From Sphingobacteriales bacterium (GTDB taxonomy: Bacteria; Bacteroidota; Bacteroidia; Sphingobacteriales; Sphingobacteriaceae): a stretch of DNA of 64,000 nt. The position numbers were made by a program, and so were the translations under genes. Below the pieces are notes generated by a model. It ran no database searches. It saw only the letters and a list, made by a program, of their open reading frames with translations, and was not told the origin of the DNA. Shown here piece by piece: positions 42,885-51,358 of the stretch (positions are counted from its first letter, which is position 1; the number at the start of each line of letters is the position of its first letter). Where the stretch lies: the NCBI GenBank assembly GCA_026390835.1, contig JAPLFD010000017.1, forward strand, positions 62,001-126,000, written 5' to 3'.

Positions 42885-44159
42885 ATGAAAAGAGACCACG
42901 TTATTTTCGACCTCATTGCCGAGGAACAACACCGCCAAGAAACCGGGATAGAATTAATTGCTTCCGAAAACTTCGTGAGCCCACAAGTTATGGAAGCTGC
43001 CGGCTCGGTATTAACCAATAAATATGCCGAAGGCTTACCGGGAAAACGCTATTATGGCGGTTGCGAAGTAGTAGATGAGGTTGAAGAAATAGCTATTGAC
43101 CGAGCTAAACAATTGTTTAACGCCGAATGGGCAAATGTGCAGCCGCACTCGGGTGCGCAAGCCAATGCCGCTGTGTTTTTGGCTTTATTAAAACCCGGAG
43201 ATGCCATTTTAGGCTTCGATTTGTCGCACGGGGGGCACTTAACCCACGGTTCGCCGGTAAATTTTTCAGGAAAATATTTTAAACCACACTTTTATGGCGT
43301 AGAGCGTGAAACGGGCTTAATTGATTATAAACAATTAGAGGCTGTAGCCCTTAAAGAAAAACCCAAAGTAATTATTTGCGGTGCTTCGGCTTACTCCAGA
43401 GAATGGGATTACGCTTTTATTCGTAACGTAGCTGACCAAATTGGCGCTTTAGTTTTAGCCGATATTTCACATCCATCTGGCTTAATTGCTCGTGGATTGT
43501 TGGATGATCCACTTCCGCATTGCCATGTGGTTAGTACCACTACGCATAAGACCCTTCGTGGGCCACGTGGAGGTATGATTATGATGGGAAAAGATTTCGA
43601 AAATCCCTTCGGCTTGACCACACCAAAGGGAGAAATTCGCATGATGTCGTCGGTATTAGATGGAGCGGTTTTTCCGGGTACACAAGGTGGACCGTTAGAG
43701 CATATTATTGCCGCAAAAGCTATTGCTTTTGGAGAGGCCTTGAGCGAAAGCTACATGAAATATATTCTTCAGGTGAAAAAAAATGCAGCTGCCATGGCTA
43801 ATGCTTTGGTACAGCGTGATTATCAAATCATATCGGGCGGCACCGATAATCATTTAATGTTGCTCGATTTGCGCAATAAAAACATTACCGGTAAAGTGGC
43901 CGAGGCGGTATTGGGCCAAGCCGGCATTACTGTAAATAAAAACATGGTACCTTACGATGATAAATCGCCTTTTGTTACCTCAGGTATACGTTTGGGTACG
44001 GCGGCTATTACTACCCGTGGCTTAATAGAAAAAGACATGGAAACCATAGTAGGCTTACTAGATGAAGCTCTTTGTGCACCGGATAATGAAGCAAATTTAA
44101 AACGCCTTGCTACTAAAGTATCTGATATGATGGGTGCTTACCCTTTGTACAAAGCCTAA
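42885..44159 (+). CDS. glyA: Serine hydroxymethyltransferase
   Basis: GlyA interconverts serine and glycine while loading one-carbon units on tetrahydrofolate. The 424-residue PLP enzyme has the pyridoxal lysine K222 in [36 protein letters not shown] near the start, [15 protein letters not shown] and [11 protein letters not shown]. Length and motifs are normal. A box TAATTTTA (42856-42863), one mismatch from the -7 consensus, sits 21 bases before the ATG. It converges on comF with a 13-base gap. Confidence 0.97.
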   Translation: MKRDHVIFDLIAEEQHRQETGIELIASENFVSPQVMEAAGSVLTNKYAEGLPGKRYYGGCEVVDEVEEIAIDRAKQLFNAEWANVQPHSGAQANAAVFLALLKPGDAILGFDLSHGGHLTHGSPVNFSGKYFKPHFYGVERETGLIDYKQLEAVALKEKPKVIICGASAYSREWDYAFIRNVADQIGALVLADISHPSGLIARGLLDDPLPHCHVVSTTTHKTLRGPRGGMIMMGKDFENPFGLTTPKGEIRMMSSVLDGAVFPGTQGGPLEHIIAAKAIAFGEALSESYMKYILQVKKNAAAMANALVQRDYQIISGGTDNHLMLLDLRNKNITGKVAEAVLGQAGITVNKNMVPYDDKSPFVTSGIRLGTAAITTRGLIEKDMETIVGLLDEALCAPDNEANLKRLATKVSDMMGAYPLYKA

Positions 44160-44172
44160 TTACTAGCCAGCA

Positions 44173-44880
44173 TTATTCTGCAAAAGCCAAGGCACACACA
44201 CTTACTTGTACCTTGGCTTTTTCTTGTAGTGTTACCATGCAAGCTTCTAGCGTTGCTCCGGTAGTAATTACATCATCTACGAGTAAAATGTGTTTCCCTT
44301 CTAATTCTGCTGGGTTTTTTACTTCAAAGGCATCTTGCAGGTTTTCATAGCGTGCAAATCTCGATTTTTTTGTTTGCGTTTCAGTAAACAAGGCCCTTTT
44401 TAGCACACTATCTACTACCAAACAGCCTAAACTTTTGCTTAAGCCCTCGGCCAAGCAAGCACTCTGATTATAGCCTCTGCTTTTTAATTTTTTAGGATGT
44501 AAGGGTACAGGTATCAGGACATCGGGGCGAATAAATGTGACCGATTTAAGTAATTCTTGCCCATACAATTCGCCCATGCGCACAGCCAACTCTGGGCGTT
44601 TATTGTACTTGATGTTATGGAGTAAGTGTTGTACCCTATTCCCTTTACGGAAATGAAGAAAAGCACCTGCCTGTTTAATGGGCACTCTGCCCCAAAATTG
44701 CTTCACTACTTTATTCTCTTCATCTTTATGAAAATTCGTTTTAGGCAAGCTATATAAGCAGGCAAGGCATATTTCTACTTCGCCGGGGTAAAGGTTTTTG
44801 CCACAAGCACCACATAATTGAGGGAAAAAGAGTCCGAAAAAATCGCGAAGAAAAGTAGTTAGGATATCCATATTAGCCAA
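44173..44880 (-). CDS. ComF family phosphoribosyltransferase-like protein
   Basis: A 235-residue protein with an N-terminal zinc-finger-like set of cysteines (C23, C26, C38, C41 in LCGACGKNL and EICLACLYS) and a C-terminal type I PRTase fold with VDDVITTGAT (201-210). PVPLHPKKLKSRGYNQS is the other ComF signature. In naturally competent bacteria ComF/GntX proteins take part in DNA uptake. Here only the family is certain. It lies 32 bases downstream of rlmN on the minus strand, with a 14-base palindrome in the gap. Confidence 0.9.
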   Translation of the reverse strand: MANMDILTTFLRDFFGLFFPQLCGACGKNLYPGEVEICLACLYSLPKTNFHKDEENKVVKQFWGRVPIKQAGAFLHFRKGNRVQHLLHNIKYNKRPELAVRMGELYGQELLKSVTFIRPDVLIPVPLHPKKLKSRGYNQSACLAEGLSKSLGCLVVDSVLKRALFTETQTKKSRFARYENLQDAFEVKNPAELEGKHILLVDDVITTGATLEACMVTLQEKAKVQVSVCALAFAE

Positions 44881-44883
44881 TTG

Positions 44884-44897
44884 TTTTTAGCTAAAAA
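44884..44897. repeat. Perfect 14-base palindrome upstream of comF
   Basis: TTTTTAGCTAAAAA is self-complementary and lies in the 32-base gap between rlmN and comF. It could be an operator or a chance AT-rich palindrome. No T-run beyond the palindrome itself argues against a terminator. Confidence 0.35.
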
Positions 44898-44912
44898 GGA
44901 TTTTTGTCGAAA

Positions 44913-45959
44913 TTATTGTTCTTTAATGGCTAATTGCCCGCAAGCAGCATCAATATCTTTTCCTCTACTGCGACGAATATTGGTAATTATACCTTGGCTT
45001 TTTAAGTACTCGGCAAAGGCTTCAATTTTATCCACTTCGGCATTTTTAAAATCAGCTAAGGATATGGGGTTGTATTCTATGAGGTTTACCTTGCAGGGTA
45101 CGTGTTTGCAAAAGCGGGCTAATTCTTGCGCATCGCTCAGTTCGTCGTTAAAGTTGTTAAATACAATGTATTCGTAGGTAACCGGGTTTTTGGTTTTGGC
45201 AAAGTAATATTTTAGTGCTTCGGCTAAGGCGCTTAGGCTATTTTGCTCATTAATGGGCATAATTTCATTGCGTTTTGCATCATTGGCCGCATGTAGGGAG
45301 AGGGCCAAATTGCATTTCACCCCGTCATCTCCTAATTTTTTAATCATTTTGGCAATACCTGCCGTAGAAAGGGTAATGCGTTTATACGACATTTTTAGCC
45401 CATCTTCGGCAGTAATGCGCTCTATAGACCGCAGTACGTTGGCGTAATTTAATAAGGGTTCGCCCATGCCCATATATACAATATTTGTGAGCGCAAGGTT
45501 ATATTGTTGCTCGGCTTGCTTGGCAATTAATACCACTTGATCATAAATTTCGTCGGCATTGAGGTTGCGCTTACGGTCCATATAACCTGTAGCACAAAAT
45601 TTACATGTTAAGCTGCAACCTACTTGAGAACTTATACAAGCAGTCATACGTTCTGTGGTTGGTATGAGTACCCCTTCTACTACGTGTTCATCGTACAATT
45701 TAAAACTATTTTTTATCGTTCTATCTTCACTGAACTGTGACCGATGTATTTTAACAGCACGTATCTCAAATCGGTCTTTTAGAGATTCTCTTAACGATTT
45801 TGATAGGTTGCTCATCTCCTCAAAATCCGTGCAGGACTTTTCCCAGAGCCATTGATATACTTGCTTGGCCCTAAAGCCAGGCTCACCGAGTGCAATTAAC
45901 GTTGTTTGCAATTCGGCTAGTGTAAGGCTACGGATGTCGATAGGTTTGGGTATTGCCAT
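44913..45959 (-). CDS. rlmN: 23S rRNA (adenine2503-C2)-methyltransferase / tRNA (A37-C2)-methyltransferase RlmN
   Basis: RlmN is a radical-SAM enzyme that methylates C2 of A2503 in 23S rRNA and of A37 in some tRNAs. The 348-residue product has the cluster-binding C115, C119 and C122 (GCSLTCKFCATGYM) and the mechanistic cysteine C340 near the C-terminus (DAACGQLA). The N-terminal helical part FRAKQVYQWLWEK matches the RNA-binding domain. A perfect -7 box lies immediately upstream of the start. comF follows in the same direction. Confidence 0.96.
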   Translation of the reverse strand: MAIPKPIDIRSLTLAELQTTLIALGEPGFRAKQVYQWLWEKSCTDFEEMSNLSKSLRESLKDRFEIRAVKIHRSQFSEDRTIKNSFKLYDEHVVEGVLIPTTERMTACISSQVGCSLTCKFCATGYMDRKRNLNADEIYDQVVLIAKQAEQQYNLALTNIVYMGMGEPLLNYANVLRSIERITAEDGLKMSYKRITLSTAGIAKMIKKLGDDGVKCNLALSLHAANDAKRNEIMPINEQNSLSALAEALKYYFAKTKNPVTYEYIVFNNFNDELSDAQELARFCKHVPCKVNLIEYNPISLADFKNAEVDKIEAFAEYLKSQGIITNIRRSRGKDIDAACGQLAIKEQ

Positions 45960-45966
45960 GGGTGTA

Positions 45967-45974
45967 CAAACATA
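45967..45974 (-). promoter_or_regulatory. Predicted -7 box of rlmN
   Basis: The minus strand reads TATGTTTG, an exact TAnnTTTG match, ending 7 bases before the ATG at 45959. This allows a leader of only a few bases at most. The nearest -33-like TTTG is about 30 bases upstream, too far for the consensus. Confidence 0.5.
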
Positions 45975-46112
45975 TTAATAAAAAAGTTTAACCTTATAAA
46001 ATCATGCAAACACGTGAAAGAAAACAAATTTCTATTATTTTTACCCGAATTATTAGTACACACAACTCCCCTTTAATTAGCTGCGACCCAAGTAAAGATG
46101 GAGTGAACACTT

Positions 46113-47294
46113 ATGAGCATGCCTAAGTATTTCACTGCAGATTATGTATTACCAGTTTCATCTGCCCCTTTACCCAAAGGAGTGGTAGTTATGAACGATA
46201 TTGGCGAAGTGGTAGCGCTTTACCCACACAACCATGCCGAAGTACTTGGCAAACCGCTACAGCAATTTAAAGGCATATTGGTTCCGGGTTTTATAAATAC
46301 CCATTGCCATTTAGAATTGGCCCATTTAAAGGGTCAGCTTAAAAAGAAAACAGGGCTTATTGAATTTATTAAGGGGGTAGTATCCTTACGTAATTTTGAT
46401 GAAGCTGAGATACATACAGCCATGCAAAAGGCCGACGAGGAGATGTATGCAAATGGCATTGTGGCTGTTGGAGATATTTCAAATACCTTAATTTCTCAAT
46501 CGCTTAAAGAAAAAAGCAAAATTTTTTACCACACCTTTATCGAACTTATTGGTATACATCCAGAACGAGCAAAAGCTATTTTTGATGCCGGAAAAGAATT
46601 AAAAGAAGCTTTTGGTGAACAATCGGTTTCTATTACTCCGCATGCCCCTTATTCGGTAAGTAAGGAATTGGTTCGCTTAATAGAACATTATTGCAAGCAT
46701 AGGCCAAACTTATTTAGCATACATAACCAAGAGAGCGATGAGGAGAACGAATTTTATCGGTATAAGACCGGTAAATTTTTGGATTTATTCGATTTTTTAA
46801 AGCAAGACATTACTTTTTTAAGGCCTCAAGCCCGAAATTCTTTGCAACATTTCTTTCCATCTTTTCCGAAAAATCAGCGCATTTTATTGGTTCATAATAC
46901 GTATACAAGTGCAAAAGATCTCTATTTTGTAAAACGGTTTCCGCAAGAGGTGTATTGGTGTTTTTGTCCCAAAGCCAATTTATATATTGAAAATAGGCTG
47001 CCCAAAGTAGATTTGTTTCTACAAGATCATTTTAAGGTTACAGTGGGTACCGATAGTTATGCATCTAACGATAGTTTATGTATTCTTTCTGAAATAAAAA
47101 CCCTACATGAGTATTTCCCGCACTTGCAATTAACCGAAACTATTAAATGGGCAACACTAAATGGGGCTCAATATCTGGGCCTCGATAGTCGCTTAGGTAC
47201 CTTAGAAAAAGGTAAACAACCCGGGCTAAATCTGATTATGTATACGAATGAACTTTCGTTAACGCCAAGTTCAACCGTTAAAAAGCTAGTTTAA
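46113..47294 (+). CDS. Amidohydrolase family protein
   Basis: A 393-residue metal-dependent hydrolase of the cytosine deaminase/MtaD type. Metal ligands are H64 and H66 (NTHCHLELAHL), H177 (ITPHAPYS), H204 (FSIHNQES), with H261 and D314 in LVHNTYT and VGTDSYASN. The HNQES and GTDSYASN forms suggest an aminohydrolase acting on a purine-like or nucleoside-like substrate. Aminodeoxyfutalosine deaminase is one possibility, but it cannot be settled from the sequence. ATG at 46113 or 46119 could start it. It stands between rlmN (divergent) and the nitronate monooxygenase gene. Confidence 0.82.
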   Translation: MSMPKYFTADYVLPVSSAPLPKGVVVMNDIGEVVALYPHNHAEVLGKPLQQFKGILVPGFINTHCHLELAHLKGQLKKKTGLIEFIKGVVSLRNFDEAEIHTAMQKADEEMYANGIVAVGDISNTLISQSLKEKSKIFYHTFIELIGIHPERAKAIFDAGKELKEAFGEQSVSITPHAPYSVSKELVRLIEHYCKHRPNLFSIHNQESDEENEFYRYKTGKFLDLFDFLKQDITFLRPQARNSLQHFFPSFPKNQRILLVHNTYTSAKDLYFVKRFPQEVYWCFCPKANLYIENRLPKVDLFLQDHFKVTVGTDSYASNDSLCILSEIKTLHEYFPHLQLTETIKWATLNGAQYLGLDSRLGTLEKGKQPGLNLIMYTNELSLTPSSTVKKLV

Positions 47295-47342
47295 GCGTAT
47301 TTTAAATTTGGCAGTTTGCTACGAAAGCATCAACTTTACTAG

Positions 47343-48290
47343 GTGAACGCAATACAAAAACTTTTTGCTATTCAATACCCCATTATACAGGGTGGCTTGG
47401 CCTGGTGTAGCGGCTGGCGCTTGGCTTCGGCAGTTTCTAATGCCGGTGGATTAGGCCTTATTGGTGCCGGATCTATGTATCCTGATGTGTTGCGGGAACA
47501 TATCCAAAAATGTAAAAAAGCTACTAATAAACCTTTTGGGGTTAATATTCCTTTACTCTACCCCAATATGGAGGACTTGGTGGAGGTGATTTTGCAAGAG
47601 AAAATAAACATTGTATTTAGCTCGGCGGGCAATCCGGCTACATGGACTTCTACATTTAAAGAAAACGGCATGACCGTAGCCCATGTGGTATCTAACGTAA
47701 AATTTGCGCAAAAAGCCGCGGCTTGTGGCGTAGATGCGGTGGTTGCCGAAGGCTTTGAGGCTGGCGGACATAATGGTCGTGAGGAAACTACTACACTTTG
47801 TTTAATTCCGATGGTACGAGAGGCCATTGATTTGCCCTTAGTAGCTGCCGGAGGTATTGCCAGTGGAAAATCGATGTTGGCTGCCATGGCCCTTGGCGCC
47901 GATGGTGTACAGGTAGGTTCTCGGTTTGCGGTCGCTACAGAATCATCGGCACACGAAAATTTTAAGCAGGCCGTATTAGCTGCTCAAGAAGGTGATACCA
48001 AACTCCGCTTAAAATCGCTGGTGCCGGTGCGGTTATTAAAAAACGATTTTGCACTTCGGGTAGCCGAGGCAGAAGCCAATGGGGCAAGCCCTGAAGCATT
48101 GGAGGCTTTATTGGGACGTGCTAGAGCTAAAAAAGGCATGTTCGAAGGCGATTTATTTGAAGGAGAGTTGGAGATAGGCCAAGTATCGGCCATGTTAGAC
48201 CGAGTAGAATCGGCCGAGCATATTTTACAAGCTATTTGGCAGGAATTTTTAGCAGAAAAAAATCGTTTATCGCAGCTAGATTTAACTTAA
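47343..48290 (+). CDS. Nitronate monooxygenase / FabK-like FMN enzyme
   Basis: A 315-residue TIM-barrel flavoprotein. FMN-binding stretches are PIIQGGLAWCSGWRLASAVSN at the start, GFEAGGHNGREETTTLCLIP in the middle and PLVAAGGIASGKSMLAAMALG then GVQVGSRF. This family contains nitronate monooxygenases and FabK-type enoyl-ACP reductases, and sequence alone does not separate them with certainty. The histidine in AGGHNG is retained as in nitronate monooxygenases. GTG at 47343 is the start. acyP follows 1 base after the stop. Confidence 0.85.
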   Translation: MNAIQKLFAIQYPIIQGGLAWCSGWRLASAVSNAGGLGLIGAGSMYPDVLREHIQKCKKATNKPFGVNIPLLYPNMEDLVEVILQEKINIVFSSAGNPATWTSTFKENGMTVAHVVSNVKFAQKAAACGVDAVVAEGFEAGGHNGREETTTLCLIPMVREAIDLPLVAAGGIASGKSMLAAMALGADGVQVGSRFAVATESSAHENFKQAVLAAQEGDTKLRLKSLVPVRLLKNDFALRVAEAEANGASPEALEALLGRARAKKGMFEGDLFEGELEIGQVSAMLDRVESAEHILQAIWQEFLAEKNRLSQLDLT

Positions 48291-48291
48291 A

Positions 48292-48570
48292 ATGAAAAAT
48301 CTACACATCCATATTAGCGGAAAAGTACAGGGTGTTTTTTTTAGAGCCAGTACCAAAGCCACTGCCGATTTTTTAGGAATAAAGGGTTGGGTAAAGAACC
48401 TACCCGATGGCTGTGTAGAAATAGCAGCAGAAGGAGATGACTTTGCCCTTGACGAATTTCTAACCTTTTGCAAGCGTGGTCCAGATGATGCGGTGGTAGA
48501 AAAAGTAACGATAGATGAAGGCCAATTGAAAAACTATCGTAATTTTGAATTGCTTAAAAAGTTCTTTTAA
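48292..48570 (+). CDS. acyP: Acylphosphatase
   Basis: A 92-residue acylphosphatase that hydrolyses acyl phosphates such as carbamoyl phosphate. The catalytic arginine lies in GKVQGVFFRASTKATA and the asparagine in GWVKNLPDGCVEIAAEG, both family signatures. Length is normal. It starts 1 base after the nitronate monooxygenase stop and is followed by a flippase gene 17 bases later. The small size and full motifs make this a secure call. Confidence 0.93.
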   Translation: MKNLHIHISGKVQGVFFRASTKATADFLGIKGWVKNLPDGCVEIAAEGDDFALDEFLTFCKRGPDDAVVEKVTIDEGQLKNYRNFELLKKFF

Positions 48571-48587
48571 ACCTATAAATCCGAGCA

Positions 48588-50090
48588 TTGTCAACAGCCA
48601 AAAAATTTGCTAGCCAAACCGCTATATATGGAATAAGCACCGTGTTTTCTAGGGTGCTTAACTTTTTTTTAACGCCCATTTATGTACGGGTATATCCGGT
48701 TAAAGCCTACGGTATTTTTACCACCATGTATAGCTGGGCCTCTATGCTCAATGCCTTGCTTTCTTTTGGTATGGAAACCACTTTTTTTAGGTATTTAAAT
48801 AAAGAAGAGCACCGTAAAGAAGAGGTTTATCAAAATACGTTTTTCTTCATTTTTAGCTTGGCGGCCTCCTTTGGCTTATTTGCGCTACTTTTTGTGAGCG
48901 ATATTGCCGCTTGGATGCAACGCGATACCGCCTTCAGTAATCCCGATTTTGGCCGCTATGTGCAGTACTTTATTTATATCTTAATGCTCGATGCATTAAG
49001 TGTAATACCATTTGCCAAGTTAAGGGCCGATGGCCGAGCCAAACGATACGGCTTGCTTAAATTCTTAAACGTATTGATTTTTGTATCCTTAAACCTCTTT
49101 TTTATTTACTGCATTCCATATATTATTAAAAATCAATTACCAGGAGCTCAATTTCTAGCGTCGTGGTTTAGGCCGGGTTGGGTAGGCTACGTATTTCTAT
49201 CTAATTTATTAGCCAGTGCCACTGTATTATTGCTACTTATTCCCGAATTGCTTCAATTAAAACTTCGTATAAATTGGCGCATGATTGGCCAAATGCTAAC
49301 GTATAGTTGGCCGGTTCTTATTGCCAATATCTCCTTTATTATCAATGAAAATATTGATAAGATTTTTTTAGGTCGCCTATTGCCAGAGGCTATTAGCCAG
49401 CAAGAAGTGGGTATTTACGGTGCTTGCTGCAAGTTGGCCATCTTCTTAAGTATCTTTATTCAGGCTTTTAGGCTGGGGTCGGAACCCTTCTTTTTTAGCC
49501 ACGCTAAAACGGCCAATGCCAAAGAAACATATGCCCGTATTATGCATTATTTTGTGCTAGTGGTATGCCTTATTACCCTCAGTTTAGTGGCCAATATAGA
49601 GCTGCTTAAGTATTTTATTAAAGGCAATGCCGATCAGCAAGCACTGTATTGGTCTGGCTTAAAAATCGTACCCGTATTGTTGTTTGCCTACGTGTTTTTG
49701 GGCGTGTACATGAATTTGTCTATTTGGTATAAACTATCCGACCAAACCCGGTATGGTTTGTATATTTCTGGAGTAGGTGCTGCATTAACCATTGGGCTGA
49801 ACATTTGGCTAATTCCACACTACAGCTATGTAGCCTCTGCCTGGATTACTTTACTAGCCTACCTCAGCATGGCCGTACTATCCTATATACTCGGACAAAA
49901 AAATTACCCCATACCCTATCGTTTAAAACGTAATGCAGCCTATATTTTATTGGCTATGGTCTTGGTTTGGCTCTCCTTTACAGTATTTAATATGAACATT
50001 TTTATAGGTAATGGCTTATTGCTAGCCTATATTGCAGTAATTTATTGGTTTGAGCAAAAAGAAGTAAGGGCAATCTTAAAACGTGTATAA
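48588..50090 (+). CDS. Oligosaccharide flippase / polysaccharide biosynthesis protein (second copy)
   Basis: A 500-residue MOP-superfamily membrane protein with about 14 helices. It starts KKFASQTAIYGISTVFSRVLNFFLTPIYVRVYP, typical of Wzx/MurJ-like polysaccharide transporters, followed by YGIFTTMYSWASMLNALLSFGMETTFFRYL. It differs from the 440-residue flippase at 14351 and is not next to glycosyltransferases here. It may move a lipid-linked glycan or peptidoglycan precursor. The start is TTG at 48588. dut follows 3 bases after the stop. Confidence 0.86.
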   Translation: MSTAKKFASQTAIYGISTVFSRVLNFFLTPIYVRVYPVKAYGIFTTMYSWASMLNALLSFGMETTFFRYLNKEEHRKEEVYQNTFFFIFSLAASFGLFALLFVSDIAAWMQRDTAFSNPDFGRYVQYFIYILMLDALSVIPFAKLRADGRAKRYGLLKFLNVLIFVSLNLFFIYCIPYIIKNQLPGAQFLASWFRPGWVGYVFLSNLLASATVLLLLIPELLQLKLRINWRMIGQMLTYSWPVLIANISFIINENIDKIFLGRLLPEAISQQEVGIYGACCKLAIFLSIFIQAFRLGSEPFFFSHAKTANAKETYARIMHYFVLVVCLITLSLVANIELLKYFIKGNADQQALYWSGLKIVPVLLFAYVFLGVYMNLSIWYKLSDQTRYGLYISGVGAALTIGLNIWLIPHYSYVASAWITLLAYLSMAVLSYILGQKNYPIPYRLKRNAAYILLAMVLVWLSFTVFNMNIFIGNGLLLAYIAVIYWFEQKEVRAILKRV

Positions 50091-50093
50091 GCA

Positions 50094-50528
50094 ATGACGA
50101 TTAACATCATCAATACCTCTACAAATTCGCTACCTAGCTACGAAACTTCCGCTTCTGCCGGTATGGATATACGAGCCAACCTAGCACAAGAAGTGGTACT
50201 AAGACCCATGGATCGTTTAGTAATTCCAACGGGCTTATTTATGGAAATTCCTTTAGGTTTTGAGGCCCAAATAAGACCCAGAAGTGGCTTGGCATTTAAA
50301 CACGGCATTACTGTTTTAAATAGCCCCGGAACTATTGATGCTGATTACCGGGGTGAACTTAAAATTTTATTAATCAATTTTTCCGACAGCGACTTTACCA
50401 TTCAGCATGGTGATAGGATTGCTCAAATGATTATTTCTAAACACGAAATAGTTGCTTGGTGCGAAGTGAAAGAGCTAGGTGCTACTACACGAGGTGCCGG
50501 TGGTTATGGCCATACCGGTGTTTCTTAA
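50094..50528 (+). CDS. dut: Deoxyuridine 5'-triphosphate nucleotidohydrolase
   Basis: Dut hydrolyses dUTP to dUMP, keeping uracil out of DNA and supplying thymidylate synthesis. The 144-residue homotrimeric dUTPase has its five motifs in order: [44 protein letters not shown] and the C-terminal [10 protein letters not shown]. The last usually reads GFGSTG, so the arm is slightly variant. It follows the flippase by 3 bases and precedes the DUF4292 lipoprotein by 25. Confidence 0.96.
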   Translation: MTINIINTSTNSLPSYETSASAGMDIRANLAQEVVLRPMDRLVIPTGLFMEIPLGFEAQIRPRSGLAFKHGITVLNSPGTIDADYRGELKILLINFSDSDFTIQHGDRIAQMIISKHEIVAWCEVKELGATTRGAGGYGHTGVS

Positions 50529-50553
50529 TTTATTTTTTCAGACATTTGTGCCC

Positions 50554-51339
50554 ATGATTCTTCGCCAATATCATTTTAGCCTGCTGTTTTTATGTAGTGT
50601 ATTGCTAGTTAGTTTAGCCGGATGTTCGGCTAGAAAAAAAGCAATTGATGTAGATAAACTAGCAATTCAACGTAGCAATGCTGAAAAGTTAGCGGCTATT
50701 GAACAAACGCAAGTGCGTTTCGATAGGTTATCTGTAAAGTCTAAGGCTAGCATAAGTTTAGACGGCAGTTCGAACGATGTCACTGTGGCTATCCGTATTG
50801 ATAATGATAAAAAAATATGGATTTCGGTGACTGCCATAGCCGGCCTAGAAGTTGCTCGAATGCTCATCACAACCGATAGTATTAAAATTATCAATCGCTT
50901 AGAGAGTGTGTACATAAAAAAACCGTTTAGTTATATACACGAGTACACCAATCCTCAAGTAAATTTCGGCACGCTACAAGCCATGCTGGTAGGCAATATA
51001 TGGCCCGAAATTTTTAAACAAACACATGAAATGAGCACTAAAGATTCCCTAGTAAAGCTAATGGGTAATTTGAGCAGCATTCAATACGACATTCGCTTTA
51101 ATGAAGCCTTGAAAATGAATAATCTACACCTGCAAGACGCTACAGCCAAGCAAGAATTGCAGGTAAGTTATAGTGATTTTTGGGATGAAGGCGGACAATT
51201 ACTACCACATGTACTTAAATTAAGTTCGTTGGTTGGCGCTAAATCGGTTCAGGCAGAATTGAGATACACCAAAATAGAAAAGGATACCCCGCTGGACTTC
51301 CCCTTTAATGTTCCCAAACGATTTTCGGTAAAAAACTAA
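50554..51339 (+). CDS. DUF4292 family lipoprotein
   Basis: A 261-residue lipoprotein with signal sequence and lipobox LAGC (C24). The mature part is rich in short beta strands (VKSKASISLDGSSNDVTVAIRI and MLITTDSIKIINRLESVYIKKPF), as in DUF4292, a Bacteroidota family with a LolB/LppX-like fold possibly binding lipids. In this phylum it often precedes an EnvC-like gene, as here. The frame is open back to 50479 inside dut, but ATG at 50554 gives the proper signal peptide. The exact role is unknown. Confidence 0.82.
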   Translation: MILRQYHFSLLFLCSVLLVSLAGCSARKKAIDVDKLAIQRSNAEKLAAIEQTQVRFDRLSVKSKASISLDGSSNDVTVAIRIDNDKKIWISVTAIAGLEVARMLITTDSIKIINRLESVYIKKPFSYIHEYTNPQVNFGTLQAMLVGNIWPEIFKQTHEMSTKDSLVKLMGNLSSIQYDIRFNEALKMNNLHLQDATAKQELQVSYSDFWDEGGQLLPHVLKLSSLVGAKSVQAELRYTKIEKDTPLDFPFNVPKRFSVKN

Positions 51340-51358
51340 TTTTAAATACATTTACGCC

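Noticed and set aside
46004-46126. A 40-codon plus-strand ORF (MQTRERKQIS...) upstream of and overlapping the amidohydrolase start
   Set aside because: It has no family resemblance, no promoter or hydrophobic segment, and its composition looks like AT-rich non-coding DNA. The overlap with the amidohydrolase start is out of frame. A leader peptide is possible but unsupported.
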